Assembly: GCF_025574485.1 (NCBI RefSeq)
Contig: NZ_JAOBPO010000005.1
Coordinates: 141,001 to 205,000 of the forward strand
DNA: 64,000 nt
Reading direction: 5' to 3'
From: Kordiimonas aquimaris
Lineage (GTDB): Bacteria; Pseudomonadota; Alphaproteobacteria; Sphingomonadales; Kordiimonadaceae
Shown one piece after another: positions 30,323-39,859 of the stretch; within the stretch, counting starts at the first letter, position 1, and each line of letters opens with the position of its first letter. A program made the position numbers and the translations under genes. The notes under the pieces were generated by a model. It was not told the DNA's origin, did not search any database, and saw only the letters and a list, made by a program, of their open reading frames with translations.

Positions 30323-32239
30323 TTGTCGTCTGCACGTCGCATTAGTAAACGGCAGCTTATTGCTGTTCTAACGGTGTTGCTAGTAGGGTTGTGTGTAACA
30401 GTTTTTCTGATGCGCAGCGCCTATTGGGCAGTTGTCGATGAGGCACGAGTGGAGTTTCGCACATCTTCAGAAATCTATCTTGATCGTATTAGTTCTGAAT
30501 TGACCGAGGGTTTTGTGGCCGCTGAGGATTTTCAGTTTTATTTTTTTATTTCAGAAGATATTGCCCACGAACAATTTAGTGCATTTATTGACTCTTATAC
30601 CGCGCTCAAAAAAAATAGGACGTTGCTGGCGTTACTGATCTCTGTCACTGGCGAAAATGACAGGCAGCGTGAATTCGCCGCCTTAAATAAGCTTGCGGAT
30701 GAGACAGATTTTACATCATGGAACTTGGACGGGATAAATAATCGCAGCCTCAAAGACGACGAGGAGGCCTTTTACGTGAGGTTTCAATGGTCGGGAGATT
30801 TGGCAGACATAGAAGAGCTTGCAACCGACCTGATTGGGGCCGAAATTGGTCAATATAATGAATTAACATCGTTGATCAGAACAGCAATTAAATCGGGTCA
30901 AACACACGCTGCTTTGTTCACAGAATCTGGTGATATTATTTCTGATCACTTTGGTCAGTTTATTATTATTAGCCCTTTTGAAGTTGCGCCTTCAATTGAG
31001 CTATTTCTTTTACAGTCTATCGACCTTCCAGAATTACTGGATGATGTTGATAAGGTTATGAATGAAGAAGCCCAGTATGTTTCGTTTACCAAGGTGAACG
31101 AACTTAATGACTTGCCTATAGAAAAGCCTATTACGGTTACGATTGGTCCAAATGGTTTAGTTTCCAATGGCGACATTTCTATTTCGAATTATTGGACTTA
31201 CCAAAAGGATGTCGATCTAGGGAATGCCAAGTGGCGTCTTGCCGTTCATGGTGCGCCTCAGTCATTTCCCATCACGTATAATTCTGTGATTATGGAGTTA
31301 CTCACAGGCATTGGCATTACGTGTTTACTTACATACATAATATGGTTGCAGATGCAGCGTTCAAATCGTGTTGCAGATATTGTTGATCGCCGAACGCGCG
31401 CATTGCAGGAAGCGCATAGTGAACTGGAGAACCACTATCGTATGCTTCAGGAACTCAATGAAGACGTTGAGGAAGCGCGACTGTCTGCAGAAACCGCGAA
31501 CATGGCAAAGTCGGAGTTTTTGGCGACAATGAGTCACGAACTCAGGACACCGCTAAACGCAATCCTTGGGTTTTCGCAATTGCTGGAAGATGAAACTCTT
31601 GGGCCTATTGGTGATACCCGATACAAAGAGTATGCTGCGGATATTCATAGCAGTGGTTCTCATCTTTTAAGTATTATCAACGATATACTTGACCTGGCTA
31701 AATTAGAAGCAGGGAAAGTTACAATAGAACGAAGGCCTCTTGAGGTCGTGGCGCTCGGCACTCATGTTGTATCGTTGTTACAACACCAAGCTGATGAGAA
31801 GAAAGTGACGTTAAGTTACGAGGTTGCAGATTACATGCCCGCATTCGTTATCGGTGATGAATTACGCTTGCGGCAAGTTTTGATCAATCTTGCGACTAAT
31901 GCGATTAAATTTACCAATGAAGGCTCTGTGGTAATCAGATTCTTACTCAAGCCATTTAAAAATGGTCAAAGCGGCTGGGTTATGGAAGTGCAGGATACAG
32001 GCATTGGGATACCAGAAGAGAAGCAACTTGTTTTATTTGATCGCTTCACGCAGGTAGATACAGCACTTTCACGCCGGCACGGTGGTGTTGGTTTGGGGCT
32101 TGCTATTTGTCGTGAATTAGTAGATCGAATGGAAGGCATCATTAGTGTGCGTAGTATACAAAATGTGGGAACAACTGTTCGTGCGCAGCTACCGCTTAAT
32201 GTTGCTGATCAAGCCGATGACGATAGTGCTTTCATCTAG
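30323..32239 (+). CDS. CHASE-type sensor histidine kinase
   Basis: 638 residues, two membrane helices (about 11-30 and 325-343) enclosing a ~295-residue periplasmic sensor. Its N-terminal half reads like a CHASE domain (FSAFIDSYTALKKNRTLLALLISVTGENDR). A coiled coil (about 350-395) leads to the HisKA domain with phosphoacceptor H405 (ATMSHELRTPLN). The HATPase_c has an N box (INLATNAIKF), G1 DTGIGIP and G2 GVGLGLAI. There is no receiver domain and no adjacent response regulator. Start is TTG 30323 with GAGG seven bases upstream. It sits between thyA and folA. Confidence 0.9.
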   Translation: MSSARRISKRQLIAVLTVLLVGLCVTVFLMRSAYWAVVDEARVEFRTSSEIYLDRISSELTEGFVAAEDFQFYFFISEDIAHEQFSAFIDSYTALKKNRTLLALLISVTGENDRQREFAALNKLADETDFTSWNLDGINNRSLKDDEEAFYVRFQWSGDLADIEELATDLIGAEIGQYNELTSLIRTAIKSGQTHAALFTESGDIISDHFGQFIIISPFEVAPSIELFLLQSIDLPELLDDVDKVMNEEAQYVSFTKVNELNDLPIEKPITVTIGPNGLVSNGDISISNYWTYQKDVDLGNAKWRLAVHGAPQSFPITYNSVIMELLTGIGITCLLTYIIWLQMQRSNRVADIVDRRTRALQEAHSELENHYRMLQELNEDVEEARLSAETANMAKSEFLATMSHELRTPLNAILGFSQLLEDETLGPIGDTRYKEYAADIHSSGSHLLSIINDILDLAKLEAGKVTIERRPLEVVALGTHVVSLLQHQADEKKVTLSYEVADYMPAFVIGDELRLRQVLINLATNAIKFTNEGSVVIRFLLKPFKNGQSGWVMEVQDTGIGIPEEKQLVLFDRFTQVDTALSRRHGGVGLGLAICRELVDRMEGIISVRSIQNVGTTVRAQLPLNVADQADDDSAFI

Positions 32240-32247
32240 GAGTATTC

Positions 32248-32745
32248 ATGCTTTTTTCGATTATTGTCGCCACTGCACGTAACCGCGTGATCGGGAAAGA
32301 TAACGCTTTGCCATGGCATTTGCCTGCTGATTTGAAGTATTTCAAAGCCACAACAATGGGGAAACCAATTGTTATGGGCCGTAAAACTTTCGAGTCGATT
32401 GGACGTCCGTTGCCTGGGCGGCAGAATATTGTGTTAACTCGTGATCCAAATTGGTCTGCGGAGGGTGTTACCGTTATCAATGATGTTAACGATATGACAC
32501 GATCAATAACTGTTGCTGATGAAGTGATGATTATTGGTGGTGAACAGATATATGATTTGACGATGAATCATGTTGACCGCCTGTATGTTACCGAAGTTGA
32601 ATGTGACGTGGACGGCGATGCGTATTTCCCGGCTATTGACAATGCAGTTTGGCAAGAAGCTTCACGAGAACGACATGCTGCTGATGAAAGAAATCCAGCA
32701 TACAGCTTTGTCGTTTACAAAAGGTGTGCTGCTACTGCGGATTAA
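32248..32745 (+). CDS. folA: dihydrofolate reductase
   Basis: 165 residues, normal length. Reduces dihydrofolate, which ThyA produces. Conserved elements: IIVATARNRVIGKDNALPWHLPADLKYFK at the N-terminus, with the catalytic acidic residue in PADLKYF, VMGRKTFESIG, and MIIGGEQIYDL. AGGAG is placed before the ATG. It starts eight bases after the histidine kinase stop, so it is co-transcribed with it. Its stop overlaps the convergent mrp gene by four bases. Confidence 0.95.
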   Translation: MLFSIIVATARNRVIGKDNALPWHLPADLKYFKATTMGKPIVMGRKTFESIGRPLPGRQNIVLTRDPNWSAEGVTVINDVNDMTRSITVADEVMIIGGEQIYDLTMNHVDRLYVTEVECDVDGDAYFPAIDNAVWQEASRERHAADERNPAYSFVVYKRCAATAD

Positions 32746-33848
32746 TCAAGCTTCTTAATAATACTGCTTGCTATCGCGCGATACGCTTTTGCAGCAGTGC
32801 TTTTTGGCTGCTCAACCATGATTGGTTTACCACTATCAGCACTCTCTCTAATTACCATCTCCAATGGTATGCCGCCAAGGAAGTCACACTTAAGCTGCTT
32901 CGCTATGTCTGCGGCGCCGCCATGACCAAAAATATGGCTTTCACCTTCACAGTGCGGGCAAATAAAGCTGGTCATGTTTTCAACAATACCAAAGATAGGC
33001 ACGTCCACTTTCTGGAACATTGCCAACCCCTTGCGGGCATCAATCAATGCCAGATCTTGCGGTGTTGAAACAATCACTGCGCCAGATAACGGGGCTTGCT
33101 GAACCATAGTCAATTGTACGTCGCCTGTACCGGGCGGCATGTCAACGACCAGTACATCCAAAGGCCCCCATGCTACATCTTTAAGGAGTTGCTGCGTTGC
33201 CCCCATTACACGTGGGCCTCTCCAAACTACGGGTTGGTCAACATCAATCAGAAAGCCAATGGACATTAGTTTGAGGCCGTATGCCTGCAATGGCTGCAAG
33301 ATTTTATCTTTGGCTTCAGGTTTTTGCTCAAGGCCAACAAGCATTGGTAGTGAAGGGCCAAAAATATCTGCGTCTAACACGCCGACACTAAGCCCTTGTT
33401 CCTTTAGCGCTAACGCCAAGTTGATTGATGTCGTTGACTTGCCGACACCGCCTTTGCCACTCGCTACTGCTATAACGTGTTTTACGCCAGGAATTTCGGT
33501 GGGCGTTGGCGGTGCTTTTGTTGCAGGAGATAATGTCGGTGCTGGCTTTACTGGTCTGGGACCACTGGAAACCATTGACGGTTTTTCAACTGAGCTTGTC
33601 TGTTTTGTGGCGGATATGACAACATTCACTGCTTTTACACCGTTGAGAGCAGACAAAGTTGCTTCAACATGCGACCGAAACTCTTTCATGCCCTCTACCG
33701 GGGTGTCACCAAAATCCAGAACAACACCAACCTGATCATTATCCACAATAACGGCACTTATATAGTTAGATGAGCTCAAGTTGGTCTGTTTGCCGGGAAT
33801 CGCAATTGCCTGAAGGGTATTTTCGACGTCTTTTTTGAGATCAGTCAC
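32742..33848 (-). CDS. Mrp/ApbC iron-sulfur cluster carrier ATPase
   Basis: 368 residues. An N-terminal MIP18-like domain (about 1-85) is followed by a Pro/Ser-rich linker (about 95-125) and the P-loop domain with the deviant Walker A GKGGVGKST. The C-terminal part carries the CxxC pair ICPHCEG that holds a bridging 4Fe-4S cluster in the dimer. It delivers Fe-S clusters to target enzymes; the class I fumarase in this window is one such Fe-S protein, but the pairing is inference. Divergent from hflK. Confidence 0.92.
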   Translation of the reverse strand: MTDLKKDVENTLQAIAIPGKQTNLSSSNYISAVIVDNDQVGVVLDFGDTPVEGMKEFRSHVEATLSALNGVKAVNVVISATKQTSSVEKPSMVSSGPRPVKPAPTLSPATKAPPTPTEIPGVKHVIAVASGKGGVGKSTTSINLALALKEQGLSVGVLDADIFGPSLPMLVGLEQKPEAKDKILQPLQAYGLKLMSIGFLIDVDQPVVWRGPRVMGATQQLLKDVAWGPLDVLVVDMPPGTGDVQLTMVQQAPLSGAVIVSTPQDLALIDARKGLAMFQKVDVPIFGIVENMTSFICPHCEGESHIFGHGGAADIAKQLKCDFLGGIPLEMVIRESADSGKPIMVEQPKSTAAKAYRAIASSIIKKLD

Positions 33849-34006
33849 TGTAAAAACCTCTTTTTAGTACGAATTTGCATGAAAATCAGCCTGTATCATT
33901 GCAGCCGCACGGTCCCTACCATATATACCATAGCAACACACAAGCTTTTCTGTGCGATAAGCTTGATGACTATGCCGTATCGGCAGCGCCTAGAGGGAGT
34001 ATCTTA

Positions 34007-35077
34007 ATGTCTTGGCAAAATAATGGAGACGGAGACCGTCCCAACCCGTGGGGTAACGGACAAAAAGGCGGCGGTGGCCGCGGCGGTGGCAATGAGCCAA
34101 ACTTGGATGAGGCTATCCGCAAAGGACAAGAAGCACTCAAGAATGCCTTGCCCGGCGGCAAAGGTGGCCCATTACTGATTATCTTAATCTTGCTACTGTT
34201 TTGGGTTGGTATGGGTATATACCGGGTTCAACCGAACGAACAGGGTGTAGTGTTGAGGTTTGGCGAGCGTACAATTTTAACAGGGCCGGGCTTGCATTGG
34301 CACATGCCTTATCCGATTGAAACTGTCGAAGTGCGAGGTGTTACGAACGAGGAAACAATCTCGATTGGAAATCGTGCAGCTAGTTCTCGTCGCTCAGGTA
34401 GTCTGGATGAAAGCTTAATGCTTACCCAGGATGAAAACATTGTTGATGTGCGTTTCAATGTTGTTTGGCAGATTAAAGACCTTGGTAATTATCTCTTTAA
34501 ATTACGTGATCCTGAAGGAACAATTAAAGCTGTCGCAGAAAGTGTGATGCGTGAACTTGTTGGTCAAAATAGAATCGTACCAATTATCACCACTGCTCGT
34601 GAAGCTTTGCAGCAACAAGCGTTAGAACAAATTTCATCAACGCTTGATAGCTACGAAAGCGGTGTGAGGGTTTTGAGGGTTCAAATTATCGAATCAGAGG
34701 CGCCTGAAGCAGTTAAGGATGCATTTCTTGACGTTCAACGTGCCGAGGCTGACCAGCAGCGTTCAAGAAACGAAGCTGCACGCTATGCCAACGAGGTTAT
34801 TCCTGCAGCACAAGGTGAAGCAGAACGTATGACACAACAAGCTGAAGCATACCGTGCGCAGACTGTCGCGCGTGCTGAAGGTGAAGCCGCACGTTTTACT
34901 TCGGTATACAATGAGTATGTGTTGGCTAAAGATGTTACTCGCAAACGTATCTATCTTGAAACCATGGAAGGTATTCTTTCTGGCATGGATAAAATCATCT
35001 TGGAGGGTGAAGGGTCTGGCGTTGTGCCTTACCTACCACTGAATGAGCTGAACAAATCGAAAAGCGGAGGACAATAG
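34007..35077 (+). CDS. hflK: HflK, membrane regulator of FtsH
   Basis: 356 residues from ATG 34007, with AGAGGGAG seven bases upstream; the frame remains open further 5' but without a ribosome binding site. A glycine-rich cytoplasmic head (WGNGQKGGGGRGGGNEP) is followed by one membrane helix (LIILILLLFWVGMGIY) and a SPFH/band-7 domain (VQPNEQGVVLRFG onward), with a coiled-coil tail. HflK and HflC form a periplasmic cage around FtsH. hflC starts two bases after this stop, a tight operon. Confidence 0.95.
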   Translation: MSWQNNGDGDRPNPWGNGQKGGGGRGGGNEPNLDEAIRKGQEALKNALPGGKGGPLLIILILLLFWVGMGIYRVQPNEQGVVLRFGERTILTGPGLHWHMPYPIETVEVRGVTNEETISIGNRAASSRRSGSLDESLMLTQDENIVDVRFNVVWQIKDLGNYLFKLRDPEGTIKAVAESVMRELVGQNRIVPIITTAREALQQQALEQISSTLDSYESGVRVLRVQIIESEAPEAVKDAFLDVQRAEADQQRSRNEAARYANEVIPAAQGEAERMTQQAEAYRAQTVARAEGEAARFTSVYNEYVLAKDVTRKRIYLETMEGILSGMDKIILEGEGSGVVPYLPLNELNKSKSGGQ

Positions 35078-35079
35078 CC

Positions 35080-35952
35080 ATGAATACTAAATCAATTGCT
35101 TTAATTGTAGTCCTTGGCCTAGCAGGGTTTGTCGGTCTTAACAGTTTGTTTATCGTGAGTGAGCGTGAGCAGGCGATTGTAGTTCAATTTGGTAATCCTC
35201 AACGAACTGTTCCAAATCCGGGGCTACACGTTAAGGTACCATTCTTTGAACAGGTAATATTTATCGATAAACGTGTTCTCAGTCTTGATATTCGACCACA
35301 GGAGCTTCTTGCGAGCGACCAACGCCGTATTCTGGTCGACAGTTTTGCGCGTTATAAAGTTGTAGACCCGCTGCGTCGTTATCAAGCGGCGGCAACAGAC
35401 ACGATTGCCAGTGATCTTCTTGAAGGTATTATGGTGTCAACTGTTCGGCAAGTTCTTGCCAGCCAACCGATGCAAGCGATTGTATCTGGTCAGCGTGCAA
35501 CGTTGATGGAAGAAATTAGCCGCCTCACAAACGAACGTGCTGAGACTATTGGTCTTGAGGTTGTTGACGTTCGGTTGAAGCGTGTTGATCTTCCGATTGA
35601 AAATAGCCAAGCAATTTTTCGCCGTATGGAAACAGAGCGTCAACAAGAAGCCGCAGAGAAACGGGCTGAAGGCCAACGTGATGCAGTGAAAATTACATCC
35701 GATGCTGATCGTCAGGTTGCTGTTTTGGTGGCTGAAGCCGAGAAGAAGTCGCAAATTATTCGTGGTGAAGCCGATGGGCGTGCGGTGAAGGTATTTGCTG
35801 AGGCATTTGGTAAAGACCAAGAGTTCTTTGAATTTTACCGCACGATGCAAGCATATCGTGCCGCTATTAATAAAGACGATACGCGCCTTGTTCTGTCGCC
35901 AGACAATGATTTCCTTAAGCTGTTCCTTGGTTCCAGTAAAGGTGGCAACTAA
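35080..35952 (+). CDS. hflC: HflC, membrane regulator of FtsH
   Basis: 290 residues. N-terminal membrane helix (about 4-24), then a SPFH domain beginning SEREQAIVVQFGNPQRTVPNPGLHVKVPF and a coiled coil rich in Ala, Glu and Arg (QQEAAEKRAEGQRDAVKIT). Normal length. It directly follows hflK and is followed, after about 300 bases, by a Do-type periplasmic protease gene, a common alphaproteobacterial order for envelope quality control. Confidence 0.95.
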   Translation: MNTKSIALIVVLGLAGFVGLNSLFIVSEREQAIVVQFGNPQRTVPNPGLHVKVPFFEQVIFIDKRVLSLDIRPQELLASDQRRILVDSFARYKVVDPLRRYQAAATDTIASDLLEGIMVSTVRQVLASQPMQAIVSGQRATLMEEISRLTNERAETIGLEVVDVRLKRVDLPIENSQAIFRRMETERQQEAAEKRAEGQRDAVKITSDADRQVAVLVAEAEKKSQIIRGEADGRAVKVFAEAFGKDQEFFEFYRTMQAYRAAINKDDTRLVLSPDNDFLKLFLGSSKGGN

Positions 35953-36024
35953 TAAGGTGATCAAGCTTCAGTGAAGTAAGATTGAGGCGACAAAAACCAC
36001 GGCATGTATATTGTCGTAAACACC

Positions 36025-36064
36025 AACATAAGCTTTGCCTTATTTATGAGGCTGAGCTTATGTT
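36025..36064. repeat. strong hairpin in the hflC / protease gap
   Basis: The stretch 35953-36258 has no gene. AACATAAGCT (36025-36034) is perfectly complementary to AGCTTATGTT (36055-36064), with an inner CCT/AGG pair. No U-run follows on either strand, so it is not a typical terminator; an mRNA stability element or operator is possible. Confidence 0.45.
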
Positions 36065-36258
36065 ATATTAGAGACTATATTAGAAGTGAGCATAAAGCGC
36101 TGCTTGTCGCAGTGCCTGAACAATCTGCCGCAAAGCAGACTATTGTGTGCTTGACCTGATGTAGCGATGATACCACATGCGTCGTGACGATGGGCAATAG
36201 CCTGTTGGTCATGATGAAGAGTAAGTATCGAGTGAATAAGAAAAGAAGGAGTCGTGCT

Positions 36259-37767
36259 TTGCGCACTAATTTGACGAAAGCAATCGACCAGCGAGCTAAC
36301 ATGTGGGCAATGCGTGCCCTATTGACTGCCACATTGATCGTGGCAATGGCTATTATATCAATTCAGCCTGCGGCAGCACAGCGCGGGCCGGACAATTTAG
36401 CGGATCTGGTTGAGCAACTAGCACCTGCTGTTGTTAATATTTCAACTGTTCAAACTATTCGCCAACGCAGTCGAGGCAATAATCGTCGGCTACCCCAAGT
36501 GCCTGACGGTGTGCCGTTTGAAGAGTTCTGGGAACAATTTCGGGATCGCTTTAACGAAGAACAAGAGCCACGTCAGGCGCGATCGCTTGGTTCTGGTTTT
36601 ATTATCGATAAATCTGGTATCGTAATTACAAATAATCACGTTATCGAAGATGCTGATGAAATCACAGTTATCCTTGCTGACGGTACCGAGTTTGACGCAA
36701 CACTTTTGGGGCGCGACACGCTTTCGGATGTGGCTGTCCTTAAAATTGAAAATGAAGACAACTCAGATTTCCCGTTTGTAAAATGGGGTGATGATGAAGG
36801 TTCTCGTATCGGTGATTGGGTGATGGCTATTGGTAACCCGTTTGGTCTATCAAGTACGGTAACTGCCGGCATTATTTCGGCCCGTAATCGTCCGATAAAC
36901 AACGGCGATGTTGAGTTCATTCAAACGGATGCTTCCATTAACCGTGGTAATTCTGGCGGTCCACTCTTTAATCTGGATGGTGAAGTTATCGGCGTAAACA
37001 CAGCTATTTTCTCACCCTCTGGCGGTAACGTTGGTATCGGGTTTTCTATCCCATCAAATTTTGCCAAGGATGTAGTTGAGCAGTTGCAAGAACACGGCAA
37101 AGTACGTCGTGGATGGTTGGGTGTAACAATTCAAGCACTTACAGAAGAAATTGCCGAGACACTTGAGCTGGATATCAAAGACGGTGCAATGATCACAACG
37201 GTTGAGCCTGATAGCCCTGCGGATGACGCAGGTTTGCAAGAAAGCGACATCATTGTGACGTGGGACGGTAAACCTATCAAAGACTCTAGCGATCTGAGTC
37301 GTAGCGTGAAGCGCACGCAGATTGATAAAGCAGTGAAGGTTGAAATATACCGTAACGGTGAACGCCAGACAGTTGACGTGAAAACGGGAGCTTTTCAAGA
37401 TCCTATCGTTACGGAAGAGGGTGCTGAAGAGGGTGAAGATCGCCCACGCGAGCGTTCTGATCGTGAACTCGTCGAAGGTATGGAGCTTGCTCCGTTGAAC
37501 GATAGCATGCGTCAACGCCATGAAATAGACGATGATATTGAAGGTGTTGTTGTGCTGCGGGTATCCCGGCGAAGCGCTGCTTACCGCGCCGGTATTCGTG
37601 TTGGCGCCGTTATAACACGTGTTAACCAACAACGTGTTGATAACCCTGCTCAGATCGTTGATTTATTCAATGAGGCGATTGAGGAAGACCGAGAGCGTAT
37701 ATTGGTACTTGTGAGCTATCGCGGTAACACTGTTCATATTCCACTGCGTTTAACGCAAGACGAATAA
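36259..37767 (+). CDS. Do/DegP-family periplasmic serine protease
   Basis: About 502 residues. Signal peptide ending in QPAAA. Trypsin-like domain with H in TNNHVIED, D in SDVAVLKI and S in NRGNSGGPLFN, then two PDZ domains (about 275-370 and 410-500). A Gln/Arg-rich loop follows the N-terminus (RQRSRGNNRR). It degrades or refolds damaged envelope proteins. I prefer TTG 36259 because AAGGAG lies eight bases upstream; ATG 36301 (shorter, still a full signal peptide) and ATG 36184 are alternatives. Follows hflKC. Confidence 0.92.
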   Translation: MRTNLTKAIDQRANMWAMRALLTATLIVAMAIISIQPAAAQRGPDNLADLVEQLAPAVVNISTVQTIRQRSRGNNRRLPQVPDGVPFEEFWEQFRDRFNEEQEPRQARSLGSGFIIDKSGIVITNNHVIEDADEITVILADGTEFDATLLGRDTLSDVAVLKIENEDNSDFPFVKWGDDEGSRIGDWVMAIGNPFGLSSTVTAGIISARNRPINNGDVEFIQTDASINRGNSGGPLFNLDGEVIGVNTAIFSPSGGNVGIGFSIPSNFAKDVVEQLQEHGKVRRGWLGVTIQALTEEIAETLELDIKDGAMITTVEPDSPADDAGLQESDIIVTWDGKPIKDSSDLSRSVKRTQIDKAVKVEIYRNGERQTVDVKTGAFQDPIVTEEGAEEGEDRPRERSDRELVEGMELAPLNDSMRQRHEIDDDIEGVVVLRVSRRSAAYRAGIRVGAVITRVNQQRVDNPAQIVDLFNEAIEEDRERILVLVSYRGNTVHIPLRLTQDE

Positions 37768-37794
37768 TCTTTCATCAATAGCCAAATAATAATT

Positions 37795-37820
37795 AAGGGC
37801 CGGGAAACCGGCCCTTTTTC
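37795..37820 (+). terminator. rho-independent terminator after the Do protease
   Basis: Perfect stem AAGGGCCGG (37795-37803) / CCGGCCCTT (37808-37816) with a GAAA tetraloop and a TTTTTC tail. It also lies just past the 3' end of the convergent serB. Confidence 0.88.
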
Positions 37821-37830
37821 TTTTCTAATA

Positions 37831-38730
37831 TTATCCCACGACAAATTCGGTTTCGCTGTACCCTTGGAAAAACAATAGGGTGGTAAGATCACCGTATCTC
37901 ACTGCGGCTTTTGCCTCTGCTGCAGTTTTTGGCTTTGCATGATAAGCAACACCGAGGCCAGCAGCATTAATCATGGGAATATCATTTGCGCCATCACCAA
38001 CGGCAAGAACATGCGACTGTTTGATATTAAGTTTGGAGCAATATTCTTTTAACGCTTCCAGCTTGGTTTCTGCGCCGCATATTGGTTCAGCTACCTGACC
38101 GGTAAGCGCCCCGTTGTCATCAAGCAGAATGTTGGCACGGTTATCATCAAACCCAATATGACCTGCAACACGCTTGGTGAAAAACGTAAATCCACCGGAC
38201 ACCAATGCTGCGAAAGCACCGTTCTTTTTCATTGTTTTTACAAGTGTTTCTGCGCCCGGCATAATCTGTATGCGGTCATTATAGCATTTTTCAAGATCGG
38301 TTTGCTTGAGGCCGGCCAGCAAAGCCACACGTTCTTTAAGTGCGTCCTCAAATTCTAGTTCTCCCCGCATTGCAGCTTCTGTAATATGAGAGACCTTATC
38401 TTTCAGCCCGACGAAATCTGCAAGCTCATCGATGCATTCAACAGTGATCATCGTTGAGTCCATATCAGCAATCAGCATCAATTTTCGGCGCGTATCATCG
38501 AGTGTTTGCAGGCACCAATCAAGACCATTAATTTTATCCAATGTGCTTGCAAACTGAGTATACAGTGCGCCTATAGAAGGCGTATTAAACTTTATATCCA
38601 GGGCACGCTGCTCACTGAGTGGTGTTTCTGTGCAATCAAAAGCCTCCAGAACTTTTTTTGCCGAAGACCTCGCTTTTTCAAATGTTTGATGGTCACCGGG
38701 GTTGACGACGAGAGTCAAAACTATATCCAT
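37831..38730 (-). CDS. serB: phosphoserine phosphatase
   Basis: 299 residues from ATG 38730 (CGGAA upstream). HAD-superfamily enzyme catalysing the last step of serine synthesis. The nucleophile motif is DMDSTM (the DxDST form typical of SerB), the Ser/Thr motif is in ALVSGGFTFF, and motif III/IV is GDGANDIPMINAAGLGVAYHAKP. The N-terminal ~80 residues are a divergent ACT-like region. Divergent from miaA with a 44-base gap, so the two promoters overlap. Confidence 0.94.
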   Translation of the reverse strand: MDIVLTLVVNPGDHQTFEKARSSAKKVLEAFDCTETPLSEQRALDIKFNTPSIGALYTQFASTLDKINGLDWCLQTLDDTRRKLMLIADMDSTMITVECIDELADFVGLKDKVSHITEAAMRGELEFEDALKERVALLAGLKQTDLEKCYNDRIQIMPGAETLVKTMKKNGAFAALVSGGFTFFTKRVAGHIGFDDNRANILLDDNGALTGQVAEPICGAETKLEALKEYCSKLNIKQSHVLAVGDGANDIPMINAAGLGVAYHAKPKTAAEAKAAVRYGDLTTLLFFQGYSETEFVVG

Positions 38731-38774
38731 GATGTGGTTCCGAAGTTTTTGCAACAGATTGGACGATTGTTAAA

Positions 38775-39719
38775 GTGAAGCGTGCTCTTTTTATTGCAGG
38801 TCCGACAGCAAGCGGCAAGTCAGCATTGTCTTTGCAGGCAGCTGACGTGTTGGATGGCATTATTATTAATGCTGATAGTATGCAGGTATATAAGGAACTT
38901 CCTGTCCTGACGGCTTGCCCGTCTGCTGATGATGAAAAAAAAACGCCGCATCGCCTTTATCGTTTTCTCAATGCTGATCAGGTGTGTTCGGCCGCTTTTT
39001 GGGCCGACAAAGCCATGGAGGAAATCGAGTCTGCCTGGTTACAGAATAAAACACCAATTGTTGTTGGTGGCACTGGTATGTACTTCAAAATTCTGATTGA
39101 TGGGATAGCGAAAATTCCGGATATTCCACATGTTGTTCGCCGCGCTGTTCGCCAACAATGTGAAGAAGAGGGTAGTAAGGTATTACACGGTGAGTTGTCA
39201 CAGTATGATACTTTGACAGCTGCCCGGTTGCCTGAGGGCGATAGTCAACGCATATGTCGTGCAGTAGAAGTTTATAGGGCAACGGGTATAGCGCTTAGTG
39301 TCTGGCAGCAGGACACGCCGCCGGGTCCGATGACAGAGCTGGATAAACAGGGTGGCTTGACCAAGGTAATTTTGAGTCCTGATCGAGATGTCTTATACGA
39401 TAGATGTAATAGGCGTTTTGATCAGATGATTACTCAGGGTGCATTGGATGAAGTTAGATCGCTCGATTCTCAGCAGCTACCCCATGACCTACCCGTTATG
39501 CGCGCCCTTGGTGTGCCTTCTCTGATTGCTTATTTGCGTGGTCAACTTCATATGGATGAGGCTTTGAACGATGCCAAGATGCAGACCCGCCGTTTTGCAA
39601 AGCGGCAGTTAACATGGTTTCGCAACCAATTTTCTGACTGGAATCGATTGAGTGCGCAATATTCGGAAAGAGAATTTGCAAATTTTGTTAATAAAATACT
39701 CAAATCAAAGGTTGACTGA
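38775..39719 (+). CDS. miaA: tRNA dimethylallyltransferase
   Basis: 314 residues, normal size. Adds a dimethylallyl group to A37 of tRNAs that read UNN codons. Walker A GPTASGKSALS is at about residues 8-18. DSMQVY (substrate aspartate) and GGTGMYFKILIDG follow, and the C-terminal segment has TRRFAKRQLTWFRNQ, typical of MiaA. GTG start at 38775. The ilvBHC block lies downstream after a 345-base leader, with a terminator-like hairpin in between. MiaA activity can influence attenuation through tRNA modification, a known link in enterobacteria. Confidence 0.95.
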   Translation: MKRALFIAGPTASGKSALSLQAADVLDGIIINADSMQVYKELPVLTACPSADDEKKTPHRLYRFLNADQVCSAAFWADKAMEEIESAWLQNKTPIVVGGTGMYFKILIDGIAKIPDIPHVVRRAVRQQCEEEGSKVLHGELSQYDTLTAARLPEGDSQRICRAVEVYRATGIALSVWQQDTPPGPMTELDKQGGLTKVILSPDRDVLYDRCNRRFDQMITQGALDEVRSLDSQQLPHDLPVMRALGVPSLIAYLRGQLHMDEALNDAKMQTRRFAKRQLTWFRNQFSDWNRLSAQYSEREFANFVNKILKSKVD

Positions 39720-39778
39720 GTAATTTTCGTACAATAAAACAGTTAGTGACGATATCACGCCAGCCTGCGATGTCGTCA

Positions 39779-39805
39779 GGAGTCTGTCAGCCCAAAGCAG
39801 ACTCC
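39779..39805 (+). promoter_or_regulatory. hairpin 1 of the ilvB leader
   Basis: GGAGTCTG (39779-39786) pairs perfectly with CAGACTCC (39798-39805). First of three hairpins in the 345-base gap between miaA and ilvB. Confidence 0.55.
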
Positions 39806-39826
39806 AACTGTGACGAGACCCACCCC

Positions 39827-39849
39827 GGGGGCGCTCTTAGAGCGCCCCC
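39827..39849 (+). promoter_or_regulatory. hairpin 2 of the ilvB leader, very GC-rich
   Basis: GGGGGCGCTCT (39827-39837) and AGAGCGCCCCC (39839-39849) form a perfect inverted repeat. No U-run follows (AATTATTTGA), so it is not a standard terminator by itself. Possible pausing or anti-terminator element. Confidence 0.6.
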
Positions 39850-39859
39850 AATTATTTGA

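Noticed and set aside
33139..33735. 198-codon frame on the plus strand opposite mrp
   Set aside because: Antisense to a conserved Mrp ATPase with intact motifs; Ser/Thr/Pro-rich low-complexity translation is typical of a shadow frame.
37054..37632. 192-codon minus-strand frame opposite the Do protease
   Set aside because: Overlaps the PDZ region of a conserved gene and has no ribosome binding site or domain.
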